Positions 1-10,628 of a DNA stretch of 44,000 nt are shown one piece after another. This stretch comes from Glandiceps talaboti. Its lineage: Eukaryota; Hemichordata; Enteropneusta; Spengelidae. The first letter of the stretch is position 1; each line of letters starts with the position of its first letter. The stretch lies in assembly GCF_964340395.1 (NCBI RefSeq), contig NC_135550.1, positions 27,215,176-27,259,175 of the forward strand, given 5' to 3'. A program made the translations under genes and the position numbers. The notes below the pieces were generated by a model. It made no database searches. It was not told where the DNA came from and was given only the letters and a program-made list of their open reading frames with translations.

Positions 1-366
1 ACGAAATGGAATCTTACGGTGTGTCCATTCTACAAGTATCGGCCGTAGATGGCGAACTTGCAGATGTAGTGACGTATTCCATCAATCCTGCAAATCCATA
101 TTTCGATATCGATCCAGTAAGTGGTGACGTCACAGTAAAACAATTGATAAGTCGCGGAACAGTGGGTGAATTCATTACATTTACCGTTGTTGCCACTGAC
201 AACGGATCACCGAGTCTTGAAGATACGTCGACTGTGGAAATTATTGTTCTTGACATCAACGACAATATTCCTGTCTTTGATAAATCTTTCTGGAACTGGG
301 AAATACGTTACGATGCTGACGTGGCTTCCTTCGTGAATAGTGTGACGGCTACAGACGACGATCAGG
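1..366 (+). CDS. Gene A exon (EC7 and start of EC8), cut by window edge
   Basis: The frame begins with a split Tyr codon and reads EMESYG, as in gene B at 14731. It carries the EC core with DPVSGDVTV, the ATDNGSPS motif and the calcium linker LDINDNIPVF, then the start of EC8 (KSFWNWEIR). The exon ends GATCAGG before gtaagt, phase 1. The following intron (367-883) is AT-rich with no other feature seen. Confidence 0.9.
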
Positions 367-3300
367 GTAAGTGACTAAATAGTTGGAGTAGCATATGCAA
401 TAGTCTCCGATGAAGAATGTTATGAAGGCATGCAGGTTGTTGTATTATCAAATGAGACAGAATACAATTTAGACGGATTATTGATATACATATGCACATT
501 TAAGTTTGTTGTAATACCACTTATACCCCTTCCATGATATACGGAAATGTTCTTTGTAAGTGTTGTTATAGATAGTGTTAGTGTAATCAAATAATATGTT
601 GATCAATTATTGCAGTTTTAAGAGTATACTATAAATTTAAAAGAGCATTACAAAACAAACATTTTTCCTTTGACTATTAACGCATATATAATGAACTGTG
701 GCATAAATACAAACTTACATTTAAACTTTTCAAAGAATGAATTAGTTTAAAGTTGTATTACATACATTCATATGACCATAACAGAAGAAGGATAATGTCT
801 TGTTACTAGTAGCACTAAATTTTGTTTTACCACAGACATTTTTTAAAACGTTTTTCCCCTTCTCTGAACATTTAACACCGTAGCCGAGAATGGTCAAATT
901 TCATATATGCTGTACACCCCAAACGCTAAATTTGATGTTGAAACAGACGGACAAGTATTTGTTAAGTCGATGCTGGATCCTGAACAGAAATACCTACTAA
1001 TTTGTCAGGCCCAAGACAACGGAACGCCACCCGAATTATCTGAGTAAGTATGGCTGCCAATCTCGAGAATACCAACACAACGACACAGATGCTTTCCAAG
1101 AAAGATAATATATACCAACGTCACAGTTAGGTAGTATTATTGTCTTTTCAACATTATATTTTTTTAAATCTCGATAATTTTCATCCATGCCTACAGTATT
1201 GTGAACGATGTATTGGCAAGTATTCGCTGTATCTTCCTCGAGTACCGCTAACTGTTCCTGTTTTGTTCTCTGACAGTGTTGCAATGGTTCGTATCGACAC
1301 CTTTATACCCCAGTTGGTCCTTGTGGATGTTTACCTTGGTATTACGGTGGCTGAATTTACATCAAATAGACAGCAGCAATTCCTGGACGAATTAAACACA
1401 ATTTACAATCCTTGGTATTTTCGTATTTCCACCGTCAGATCAAGTACAGATCTACAGGTGGCTACGAAGAGACGGTTACTTCAAGAGTAAGTCAATTTAA
1501 TTAAGATGAACAATAAAATAATGCTTGGATCCGAAACTTTTACGAAATACGTCGTGTTTTTTTTTCTCTCCATCTTTTTTTTTACTGTTTCAATGAAACC
1601 AAGTTGGCATTACCTATCTATTACTACAGTATGGAAGAATGTCAACTTACTTAACTATAACCGAGCTAAGATATTATTAACATATAGCTTCTAAAATTGT
1701 TTGGTTTCAGTACTGCAGTCGTCGAATTGTATGCTTTGAAAAACGATGACACCAACGGCAAGGAAAACGTCGACACCGTCAAAAACTTTGTTTATTTCTA
1801 TGACTTACTGGCAGCTATGAGAATTCATTCAGACGGGACGCCATCAGATCTAATCACAGGTGCAGAGTTCGACAACTTTCCGATTATCAAGGTAGATCCC
1901 ACTCACCAGGTAACTGCGGTCAATTACTTCAACTGGTGGTTGGATACCATTGAAGGCAACGTCACCATCGGGGCATTATGTTCTATTCCCCTTATTGTCC
2001 TGATAGTAGTGATGGCGTTTTGTTGTTGGAAATACCGCTGCTGTGGACGATTTGCCAACTTAATAAAGCGAAAGCGATGTCATTGTAGGTGTCCATCACT
2101 ATGTAAACGTTCAGAACTACGTGTGCAGGAAGAGGAAGAGCCACCATCGTGAGTAGACCAGTAATAAGATGATTTAATAAAATATGTATTGCCTCTATGT
2201 TATCGAAGATGGGGAAAGGGTATTTTAATCGCTTGGTCAACGCTACGGAGTTTGACACCATCGTTTTAAAGTTGTCCCCGTGATTTCATAACCGAAGAAA
2301 TATACATAGAGGTTGTTGTTAATTTAAATGTACACGTAGAAATGATTTTGAAATGAACATTTGACCCAATAGAGTGCTCTTTTAGCTTAAACATTTAAAT
2401 TATATATTCCACCCTCCTCAATTTCTTCCTAATAATCTCATAGGTCTCAGCCAATTATAGATATCCAATGTACAGTTTCAGTACTAGTTGCGGTAACAGG
2501 TTACACGATAGGCTTCTTTAGTCGAATTAATCAGAGCCCATCGCGGAATAGGGGATTGTAAAAGTGATCAAATAGGTCTATATGTACCCTTCACCATTTT
2601 TACATCAAAACTGTCCACAGGAAAATATTTCATTGTTATGCATCTTTACAATAATAAATTCTACCTTTATACTACTTTAAAGACATATATTAAATATAAA
2701 CATATTACAAGACGGAGAATGAACATATTTATGTGCACACAAGAACTAAACTTGAAATTAATTCTTTGTCGAATTTTTTATATGTACTCAGAGAACCTGA
2801 AATTTGGGAAGATGACAGTGTTAAGAAGCCAGAGAAAGTTCCTCTCGATGAAATGCCACCTTCCGACGTAGGAAACTTCGACTTCCGGTATGGTAATCGT
2901 CCTCATTTCAAGCAGAGACTGGATGGTTCAACTTTGACCCATCCTACTAAAGTGAGTTCGGCTAATAATCCAAAGAAACATGGCGAGCCAGTAATTGTCG
3001 TACCATCACAGCCAAGACGTAACCCCATCCCGAACGGTCAGACAGTGCAGCGGCGATCAAATCCACCGACCAGGGATCCGACCAATGAAAGTGACAGCGG
3101 TCGGAACTTTGGTCACACGTATGGGTCTGCAACTAAGCCAAGACTCAGGGAAGAATTTGATACGAACACGACTTCTGAGGAAAATGACCAAAATAACGGA
3201 GAAACTAATGAAGAGAGAAACCGGTCAAAGACAGGAACACCTCGAAGTTATGGTAATGGTTACCGAGCGCCAAAGTCTAAGCTCCGGCAAGAGTTCGATG

Positions 3301-3443
3301 CTTTCATGGCAAACAATCAATCTCCAAGTGCCCAAAGTCCTACAGGTATTGACGCTAACATTTATAGTCTTTCCAAGTCTAGAATCGATGAGTCTAAATA
3401 TGAACACCAGGAAACGAAAAGAAACACAAACCATAACTATTAG
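1..3443 (+). CDS. Gene A: cadherin-related transmembrane protein, 5' end outside window
   Basis: Partial gene with visible coding exons 1-366, 884-1043, 1277-1486, 1711-2148 and 2792-3443. It is named from homology to complete genes B and C in this window. The visible protein has most of an EC repeat ending in a canonical DINDN-P-F linker, a final EC repeat, a probable membrane-adjacent domain, one membrane span, and a tail of about 217 residues, the longest of the three tails. It should sit in the plasma membrane and act in calcium-dependent adhesion or recognition. All junctions are GT-AG and keep frame (phases 1, 2, 2, 2), matching B and C exactly. No classical beta-catenin-binding acidic motif is seen in the tail. 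The ligand is unknown. Assignment to the cadherin superfamily is secure; the subfamily is not. Confidence 0.88.
884..1043 (+). CDS. Gene A exon: second half of EC8
   Basis: The exon follows an acceptor at 882-883 and ends before gtaagt. Its length is 160 nt, identical to the homologous exons of B and C, and the frame is phase 1 in and phase 2 out. It encodes the strand pattern ENGQISYMLYTP followed by ETDGQVFVKS and a DNGTPPE turn typical of a late cadherin repeat. Confidence 0.88.
1277..1486 (+). CDS. Gene A exon: first half of membrane-adjacent domain
   Basis: This 210-nt exon (phase 2 in and out) encodes a strand (QLVLVDVYLGITV), a helix rich in Gln (RQQQFLDELN) and a second strand (YFRISTV), ending in the basic KRRLLQE. 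The protein is identical to that of the gene B exon at 15906-16115, and the few nucleotide differences I see are synonymous. Flanking intron sequence is also nearly identical, unlike the neighbouring exons. Confidence 0.9.
1711..2148 (+). CDS. Gene A exon: rest of membrane-adjacent domain, membrane span, Cys-rich juxtamembrane
   Basis: After a strand-helix-strand section (VVELYALKND, then LLAAMRIHSDGTPSD, then FPIIKVDPT) comes EGNVTIG and a hydrophobic span of about 22 residues ending in CCWKYRCC. A basic, cysteine-containing stretch follows (KRKRCHCRCP). Cysteines at the inner membrane face are candidate palmitoylation sites. The exon ends in an acidic EEEEPPS before gtgagt, phase 2. The intron 2149-2791 shows only AT-rich sequence. 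Confidence 0.88.
2792..3443 (+). CDS. Gene A terminal exon: cytoplasmic tail
   Basis: The exon joins in phase 2 after tactcag. The tail keeps the family motif FDFRYGNRPHFK and the block PVIVVPSQPRRNP, then carries two copies of the C-terminal family motif (YGSATKPRLREEFD and YGNGYRAPKSKLRQEFD), where B and C have one copy followed by a stop. It runs on about 50 residues past the second copy to TAG at 3441-3443. A possible internal donor (CAG before gtattg at 3346) could join an alternative exon at 4496. Confidence 0.87.
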
Positions 3444-4495
3444 TAATTAGCTAGTTTTATTCGTTTTTGATTTTAAAAAAAGCTGGAATAATTCAGGGGA
3501 ATGTAAGTAAGATTTAGCCTCAGGCTCTTGATCATATCCATGCAAAATTGCGCTCATAGTCACCACAACCGTTATAACTGAATAATAAATCTGCCGATGA
3601 TACTATAGGCTTACATAAGTAATGTAAAGTAAGTGATCTTTCATTATTTACGGAGGGGGGGATTAGTGATGTCACTTTTTACAATCGGCTCTTGGGAGAA
3701 GGACGCATTATTTTCGGTTTTCTGTCATCCAATCGCTGCCACCGATTCCAAATCCCACTGCTGCCATTCGGGTTAGGATTAGGGTTAGGGTAAGGGCCGG
3801 GTACCATGATATCAGCCTACATCAAATTGCTGCTGTCAGGTGTAAAATGGGAGCAGTTGGGTCAGATACTAGGGATAATGTTGTGGAGATGTTGACCTTG
3901 CTCCCGACGATGTCAGGAGTGTACCAATCTAATAATTGGGAGTTGCATTGTGGCCTTCAGCTCAGCCAATGAGATTTAAACACAGGTATTTATATTAATG
4001 CAGTGCCTTCACACACACATCAACATGGCGGTAGTGATGGGAAATTGTGCAATGCCTTTAAAACTTCAACATTGGTGGGATGAAGTCCTTACCATTGATT
4101 CACTGACTCATGTCCTTTTACATATCTGACACCATTTAACTCATGTTTTGAATAGAGGGTCAAGTTTTAGAGAAAGAAAGTTGAGAGAGGGCCACCTTTT
4201 AGCCCGACGGAGTCGGGGGAGGGTCACATCTTACGCAACAGTCCGAGTCTAATTTCCCCCGCCCCTGTAATTACTGAAGGCTCCCTAATAACAGGCAATG
4301 GAATTCGTCACGTACTATATTCTGATACAATGTACTTTGACCGATCATTCTCGTCTTGTCTCCCTGGTGAAAAGAGGGTAGAGGATCTAGGAGAGGACAA
4401 CGAAGTACAACATAACAAAACTAGGATATGTAAACTACAGCTATGTAAACCTTTTCCACAACATTAAACCAATTAAATCTTACTTTGATTTGTAG
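3444..4495 (+). other. Gene A 3' flank / possible alternative intron
   Basis: No gene is seen here. It holds the candidate polyadenylation signal at 3584, a short telomere-like run (TTAGGG-type units near 3772-3797) and G-rich patches near 3655 and 4215. It would be an intron if the alternative tail exon at 4496 is used. Confidence 0.5.
3584..3589 (+). terminator. Candidate polyadenylation signal of gene A
   Basis: This AATAAA lies about 140 bases after the gene A stop. Another AATAAA at 6542-6547 could serve a longer 3' UTR. Confidence 0.4.
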
Positions 4496-4656
4496 GCACA
4501 GCTTCTACAAAGCAGGAGACCAATGAATACCTCAGATCGCAACCGACAAGTCCACGTGATCAACTTACGCCAGATGTAGCTAAAACTCGGTACACTTCAC
4601 ATGGCTATCTCGGCCAAGGATCCAACTCATGGCGACAGGTAACTAGCAGGTCGTAA
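4496..4656 (+). CDS. Candidate alternative 3' tail exon of gene A
   Basis: The acceptor tttgatttgtag precedes a stretch open in one frame only, with phase-1 entry. This matches a possible phase-1 donor inside the main tail exon (3345/3346). The peptide begins TASTKQETNEY, contains RYTSHGYLGQGSNSW (loosely like the family's repeated Tyr-Gly motif), and ends at TAA 4654-4656. A donor-like CAG-gtaact at 4639 is also present. If spliced to the next acceptor (4918), a stop codon follows at once. The exon is inferred from phase and motif only. Confidence 0.35.
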
Positions 4657-5896
4657 TTCTGATCAACTGTTAAAGTACGTGCATTCTCCACTTTTGACCC
4701 CTGATTTCTTCATTTTCAAATGCACACAACGCTAAATTACTCCACTCCAAACTACATAATTTTCTCTCTTAGAATTTCACCACTGATACAAGTAGCAAAT
4801 GATGATGACAATAGTTATTTACTTTTATGCATTTCTAAACATAATTAATGTTGACCTTTGTCCATTTCCCATCTCATACCTAACATAATACTTTCTAAAC
4901 TTATTTTTGATTCGTCAGTAATTGGACAAAATGAATGGGAAATGACAACTGTAAGTATCCTGGCAACCAACATCACGGAAGACTTTGTTTGGTGTCTGGA
5001 GGACGTAAAGACGACATTACTTGGATGGCACATTGGTGGTCCAAATATATTTGAAGAAATTCCGTACGCGAACATTCTGTTTTCATTATATTTTAACACT
5101 TTATAATTTACAGTAAAATGTTGTAGCGTTTTTGTATCTTATATCTACGACGGATGGTCTCTAATAATACTCGACTGGCACAAGCTAGAAGTACAAACTT
5201 CACAGATCTTGTTTCACAACATAATCAGTGTCCATATGACACCACTAGGTTACGGAAGGCACCGTTACTATATACTCATTTTAATTTATGGCATACTATC
5301 TATGTTGTAATAATGACACATCTCCAGGCATTGTAGAAATGCATAATTAAGCTTACATGTTATTTGATTTACAAGGTTTTTTGTCTGTTTTTTTTGTAAC
5401 ATAGTGTAAAGTGACTTTGTAATAGTCTATTTCGCAAGTGCAATCGCTCTGCACCTGTTTTCGATCAAAGCATTTGCGTATCACAGTAAACACTCGTAAC
5501 ATGTAAATGAATGTAAGAAGTCACAAATCACAGGATTGTCTTCCATATGAATATTGTTTTTAAACTGAGCAAATATTTTTTGTAACGAGTATTACCGTTT
5601 GTATACTAGTAATTATTATTAGTTGAACTTCATAGACTTTGTAATTATGATTGACACATACAAAGGTTACTTCCATAGGTCACAGTCCATCTATCATAAT
5701 AGAGGGACTGCTCAGTTGGTTGATATTATTGGTAATAAATTCCTAACAACGACTTTTGATGCATGCGAACTTAATCTATCAGATATGAAATGTCTTGCAA
5801 CTCTATATATCTATACGACAGGGTGGGACTATGGTCGTATCGTGGAGACTAATACGAACTTTGTCTAAAAAGAACAGTAACGATGTCCATAACATC
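4657..5896. other. Intergenic sequence, no supported gene
   Basis: AT-rich sequence. The only frame of note is 4919-5106, open after an acceptor-like site and containing IGQNEWEMTT, but nothing about it is recognisable and it lacks a matching partner exon. Confidence 0.4.
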
Positions 5897-6010
5897 TTAG
5901 TCTCCCTGCCAGACTCGTGACTATCGTCCCTAATCTGTTTATGAGAGGGGATTATCAAGTCCCTCTCTTCTCGCGGCGGACGATAGTCACGAGTCTGGCA
6001 ACGAGACTAA
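5897..6010. repeat. Foldback (MITE-like) element, 114 bp
   Basis: Two 33-base arms (5897-5929 and 5978-6010) are reverse complements with two mismatches, and the termini read TTAGTCTC and GAGACTAA. The 48-base loop holds a nested stem (GAGAGGG at 5943, CCCTCTC at 5961). Flanking TA dinucleotides are compatible with a TA target duplication, as for Tc1/mariner-type MITEs. No transposase is present. Confidence 0.7.
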
Positions 6011-6629
6011 TAAACTCTTTGCTTGCCACAAAAGACTGATATTCATGTATTTATATCCAACTTTCTAACATAGTCAGTAGATATTTATTGACTTTGTCCA
6101 CATCAGTACTTTGTTTTATGTGATTATTAATATTCCAGTGTTTGTAATGTATATAAGTTGACAGTGACGAATCGACGATTCACTCATCGGTCTAGCTGAG
6201 TGAAAATTACACATTTATCTAATCTGTCATTTGTATTATGATACGTCGATGTACTTGTCTTTTAAGATTTTGTATACGAAGCAGCACCATATATATATAT
6301 ATATACATACAATGTGTATCTATTTTTGTACGGATTTCAAGTTTAACTGAATTTCGTAAATAAATTTCTATACTTCAGATAGAGAAGAGGGGACATTTTT
6401 TAATTATTTGAGTTCTAGGCGTATATGTTGATTAATTACGTCATGTACATGTATTTATGTTAAGTATAGGTGGCAAATTTGTAATGTGGCACATCCCGGT
6501 CTTACAGTATTTAAACGGTTCCTTGTCAGAAGAAACCTGTCAATAAAACAATCAACATTTTTTATCTTGACAATTTTTTAAGATTTTAGTTGTCAATTCA
6601 AAATATCATCGTATAAAATAGAATATAAT

Positions 6630-6716
6630 GCGATACGATACGATACGATACGATACGATACGATACAATACGATACAATGCAATACAGTACAGTGCAGTG
6701 CAGTGCAATACAATAC
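6630..6716. repeat. CGATA pentanucleotide microsatellite
   Basis: Perfect CGATA units are followed by decayed CAATA/CAGTG variants. This explains the long reverse-strand frame rich in Ser, Tyr, Arg, Ile and Val. Confidence 0.85.
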
Positions 6717-6785
6717 ATTTCATTACTCCGAGTCTCACGGAGAAACTGAAATATCTGCTTTGAAACATAAAAAATTAATTTTGTA

Positions 6786-6826
6786 ACAAACAAACAAACA
6801 ATCAAACAAACAAACAAACAAACAAA
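6786..6826. repeat. CAAA microsatellite
   Basis: Run of CAAA units with one interruption. Confidence 0.85.
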
Positions 6827-7187
6827 TACTCGGTTAAAATATTGAACAAATGCAAATAATACATACAAAGACTTTGACCAAAAGAATAAACCATTAAAGA
6901 TAAAAACTAGACACTTGGTGTACCTAATCGTCCACTAAAACTGGTTGCAGCTCTTAGGATAAAAGAATGTTTATCAAGACATTGTGTATGACACATTGGA
7001 ACACGAAACCTGCCACTTCTCACCATACATTGTCTGTCGAGGTACTGGGTCATGTCGTTGGTGTGTCGCGTAGCTGAGAATGGCATGGCATATGAGTATT
7101 GAAAAAAGTCCATCTAGATTTAATTTTAAAACGTTTTAGATAACATCATAATAACCATACTCCATCCCATAATGTTGTAGGCTTTCA

Positions 7188-7440
7188 GTTCAAATCAGAG
7201 CCAATACCTATACTTTATGACGTGGATTTCTTTGACATGCACTCGACATAGGTTACAAATCAGGGGCAAGGATACCCACACTTTATTTAAAAGTGGATTC
7301 CTTTACAACGTGTTCTGTCACTCGACATGCTAGGTTCAAGTCAGGACAATGATATCCGTTCTGTAGTTTAATTGTGGACTCCTTTGATATGAAAAGTGTT
7401 CTGTCACTCGGCAAAGTAGGTTCCAGTAAGTAACATACTT
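7188..7440. repeat. Three-copy direct repeat of about 80-90 bp
   Basis: Three diverged copies carry a GGTTCAAATCAGGGGCAA-like block, GTGGATTCCTTTGA, and GTTCTGTCACTCG. Unit 2 keeps two copies at about 9352-9520. Confidence 0.6.
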
Positions 7441-8531
7441 AACACCGTTTCATACAATAACGTACAACAAGTAGGATAAGTGATGTCTCTCATCTATCTT
7501 GCCTTGGAGACAACCTGTTCATTTCATTTTCACTTATGAAATATTACATATCGATTCTGGCATCTTAAAGGGTTACACTTAGTCTACAGAACCAGAAAAA
7601 AAATCCACTTTACCACAGACAAGGAAGGAATGACTTTACACACCACACCACACCTTGTTAATTAAAAAAACCCTACTGTTTAATATGTAATCTATCACTA
7701 ACAAGCACCGAGAATTCATTTTGACCAGTTTCTACCCTGACAGCAAATTGAAGCCATCACAAGTAGGCTGGTGTAAGAGTATACTGTCCGAAGTCTATCA
7801 TCGTGAATGGTTTCTAGACAACTTACAGCAGCCTTAGGAAACTTTCAGATATATTACTATGATGATGCTCTGTTCATAGGGCGAAAGCTAGTCAGAACTT
7901 TTGGACACCCTTTTGAGTTGAGTTTTGTTGAGATCATCCAGTTTTCATTTGGGTTTGAAGTCTTATTTACACAATTCTGGAAATCTGTTGGAAACTGTTA
8001 TTTTTGTACAAATATTCATAAATGTTCTTTGTTTTTTCTTCAATTACACTTTCAAATTTCATCACCATTCATTAAATAAAATACTGTAACAAATACATCT
8101 GCCAATTAGTAGGATCACTATTACGTTACGTCAGCTATTCTTACATTAAATTTTGTAGTTTCGATTCAAGGTGTGTCGCCCTCTCCTTATAATGTAATGT
8201 TTGGTAATACAAAAGAGTGTACCTCTGTTGTATACATGTATCAATGACTTCATAACGAGCAGATTATTCTTGCTTGTGTTTGGTTTAAAATACACCATTC
8301 TAAATATAAACTATTATAACGTTTAATGAGAATACTTAGCACTTAACGCTGTAGACATTATAACTTTAATGGTCTTCCGATATTCAGATACACCCAATGA
8401 AACCAACGTTGTCAAGTTAAAGGGGCTTAGATAATAGAATATCTGTGTTATAGTGGTGCCTTGTGAAACATTGACATTATTGTAACTAAAAAGTATTTGA
8501 AATGAAAGAAGTTTAGAAAGTATTCGATCCC

Positions 8532-8607
8532 ATGGTGAAGAATAGGCATAAAGTAATCCTTGTCTGTTTCGTGTTTACTAGAAACCTGTTGTGTGTACAG
8601 CGCTGTG
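8532..8607 (+). CDS. Duplicated signal-peptide exon (alternative first exon of gene B, or decaying copy)
   Basis: It is homologous to the gene B first exon. B's start ATG is ATA here and four bases are missing, but an upstream ATG in a good context (cccATGG, 8532-8534) puts the hydrophobic core back in frame: MVKNRHKVILVCFVF followed by TRNLLCVQRC, ending in phase 1. The Arg-Asn pair interrupts the hydrophobic core. The donor is gtgtgc, a GT but weak, where B, C and D have gtaagt. Phase 1 matches gene B exon 2 at 11115, so it could splice to it. It could equally be a relic: the stretch holding the TATA-like element of unit 2 is missing. Confidence 0.45.
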
Positions 8608-8697
8608 GTGTGCTAAGTTGTTATTTTTAACTGTTTACTTCTGTTACTGGTGCAGTTGTATAGCAGACTCGATTCGTTTGTACACATGTCAAATATG

Positions 8698-8700
<3 letters not shown>

Positions 8701-8746
<46 letters not shown>
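8701..8746. repeat. CA dinucleotide microsatellite
   Basis: Uninterrupted CA run inside duplication unit 1. Confidence 0.95.
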
Positions 8747-8751
<5 letters not shown>

Positions 8752-8900
8752 AGTAAGAAACTTACTTGTCTGTGGTTCATGTGTATCATACATTGAAGAA
8801 GGGTTTATGAGGATTTCGAAATTGCGCACATGATCACCACGCACTGCTGTGAATGATTCCGCCATGAATTTCAAAAATATAATCGTGTACGATAGTTTTA

Positions 8901-9123
8901 GACAGACAGACAGACATACATACGTACGTACGTATATACATACATACATACATACATACATACACACATACATACATACATACATACATACACACACACA
9001 TACATACATACATACATACATACATACATACATACATACATACATGAATAAATACATACATACATACATACATACATACATACATACATACATACATACA
9101 TACATACATACATACATACATAC
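8901..9123. repeat. GACA/ACAT tetranucleotide microsatellite
   Basis: GACA units are followed by a long ACAT array. The Tyr-Ile-His-Thr and Met-Tyr-Val-Cys frames on both strands are artefacts of it. Confidence 0.95.
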
Positions 9124-10080
9124 ATGAATAAATAACATACATACAGGCTCCCTGTCAGATGAATCCTGTTAACAAAACCAACATTTTGTTTTACCTTGGA
9201 GACGATTTTAAAATGCAAGTTTAACACCATCGTACGTATAAAGATTCTCAAGATAACTAGTGTAGCGAAAAATCACATATTTAATCAAAACAGTTGTAAT
9301 GATATTGTAATGACCATATGTGACATAATCTATCCATAATGGTGTAGGCATTCGGTTCAAATCAGGGGCAAGGGTACTTAAAATTTTAAATGAGGATTCC
9401 TTTACAACGTGTTCTGTCACTCGACATGCTAGGTTCAAGTCAGGACAATGATACCCGTTCTGTAGTTTAATTGTGGACTCCTTTGATATGAAAAGTGTTC
9501 TCTCATTCGGCAAAGTAGGTTCCAGTAAGTAACATACTTAACACCGTTTCATACAATAAGTGATTACGTCCAGACGTAGATCAAGTAGGATAAGTGATGT
9601 CTCTCATCTATCTTACCTTGGAGACAATGTGGTCTGTTCACTTCATTTTCACTTATGTAATATTGCATATCGATTCTGGCATCTTAAAGGGTTACACTCA
9701 GTCTATAAAACCAGAAAAAAATCCACTTCTGTACAACAGGTTGTTAATTTAAAACTATTCTTCTGCAATCTATCATTAACAAGCACCGATATTTGTTTTC
9801 ATTTTGACCCGTTTCTTCCCTGGCAACAATTCGAATCATTACAAGTATGCGGATGTAAGAGTATATTGTCCGAAGTCTTATTTATTTACACAATTCTGGA
9901 AATCCGCCAGAAACTGATATTTTTTTTGTTCAAATATCCATAAATGTGTTCTCTTTTTTCTTCAATTACACTTTTAAATTTCATTACTATTCATTATAGA
10001 ATTACTATGACAACACATCTCCCAATTAGCAGGATCACAATTACGATGCGTCAGTTGTATTGTATGTTCTAATTTAGAAT

Positions 10081-10558
10081 GTCGCCCTCTCCTCATAACG
10101 TAATGTTTGGTAACAGCTTTGTTGTATCAATAACTTCCTTTAAACTGTGTTCATAAAGAGCAGATTATTCTCAATTGTGTTTGGTTTAAAAGGCAATGAT
10201 TCTAAATCTAAACTGATATAACGTTTAATGGGAATACTTGAAGCCATAGACGTTAATAAATTCAATGGTTTTGGTATTCCAGTGCAACCAATGAAACCAA
10301 CGTTGTCCAGATGAAGAGGCTTATAGATAGGAACAAATTCGTGTTATAGCGGTGCTTTGTTAAACAAACCACCTACTCATGTTTCCTACCAAAATGTTGT
10401 CCCTGGGGGAGAGAACAAATAATAAAAAAGTGAAAAGGCTTACGCCCTTCATCAAATGAGCAGACGACTGCGAAACTGTGCTGGAAGGACAACGTATCTA
10501 CTGTCAAAAGTGTTTGGAATGAAAGTTGTTTAGAAAGTATTCGATCCCACGGTGAAGA
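10081..10558 (+). promoter_or_regulatory. Probable promoter and 5' UTR of gene B
   Basis: Blocks conserved upstream of genes B, C and D and of the duplicated exon lie here. One is a CCTCTCCTCATAACGTAATG block near 10085 (GGTAACAGCTTTGTTGTA downstream) that matches C at 19402 and D at 31764. Another is ACCAACGTTGT...AAGAGGCTTA near 10295. TATA-like AAATAATAAAA is at 10417-10427. The transcription start is not determined. Confidence 0.5.
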
Positions 10559-10628
10559 ATGAACCTAGATAACGTAATCGTTGTCAGTTTTGTTTTTACA
10601 GGAATCCTGTTATGTGTACAACACTGTG
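10559..10628 (+). CDS. Gene B exon 1: signal peptide
   Basis: It encodes MNLDNVIVVSFVFTG followed by ILLCVQHC, a typical hydrophobic signal peptide, ending in phase 1 before gtaagt. The ATG was chosen because C and D begin their signal peptides at the equivalent place. Intron 1 (10629-11114) has no visible EC1 exon. Confidence 0.8.

Larger units (their letters stand above)
6518..9143 (+). repeat. Tandem duplication unit 1: 3' flank, promoter and first exon
   Basis: It aligns with unit 2 (9144 to about 10900). The alignment anchors are: start CCTTGTCAGAAGAAACCTGT (6521) against CCCTGTCAGATGAATCCTGT (9149); the core 7188-7610 against 9352-9730, with long near-identical stretches; 8168 against 10081; the signal-peptide exon at 8532 against 10559; and 8820-8905 against 10795-10890. 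Microsatellites at 6630, 6786, 8701 and 8901 have expanded inside it. Compared with unit 2 it lacks about 125 bases just upstream of the first exon. Confidence 0.75.

Noticed and set aside
3772-3797. Telomere-like TTAGGG units
   Set aside because: Only a few imperfect units; too short to claim an interstitial telomere or fusion point.
7807-8079. 90-codon frame in duplication unit 1
   Set aside because: The homologous part of unit 2 is shorter and does not keep the frame, so it is unlikely to be a gene.
8834-9251. Met-Tyr-Val-Cys and Tyr-Ile-His-Thr repeat frames on both strands
   Set aside because: Translation of the ACAT tetranucleotide array.
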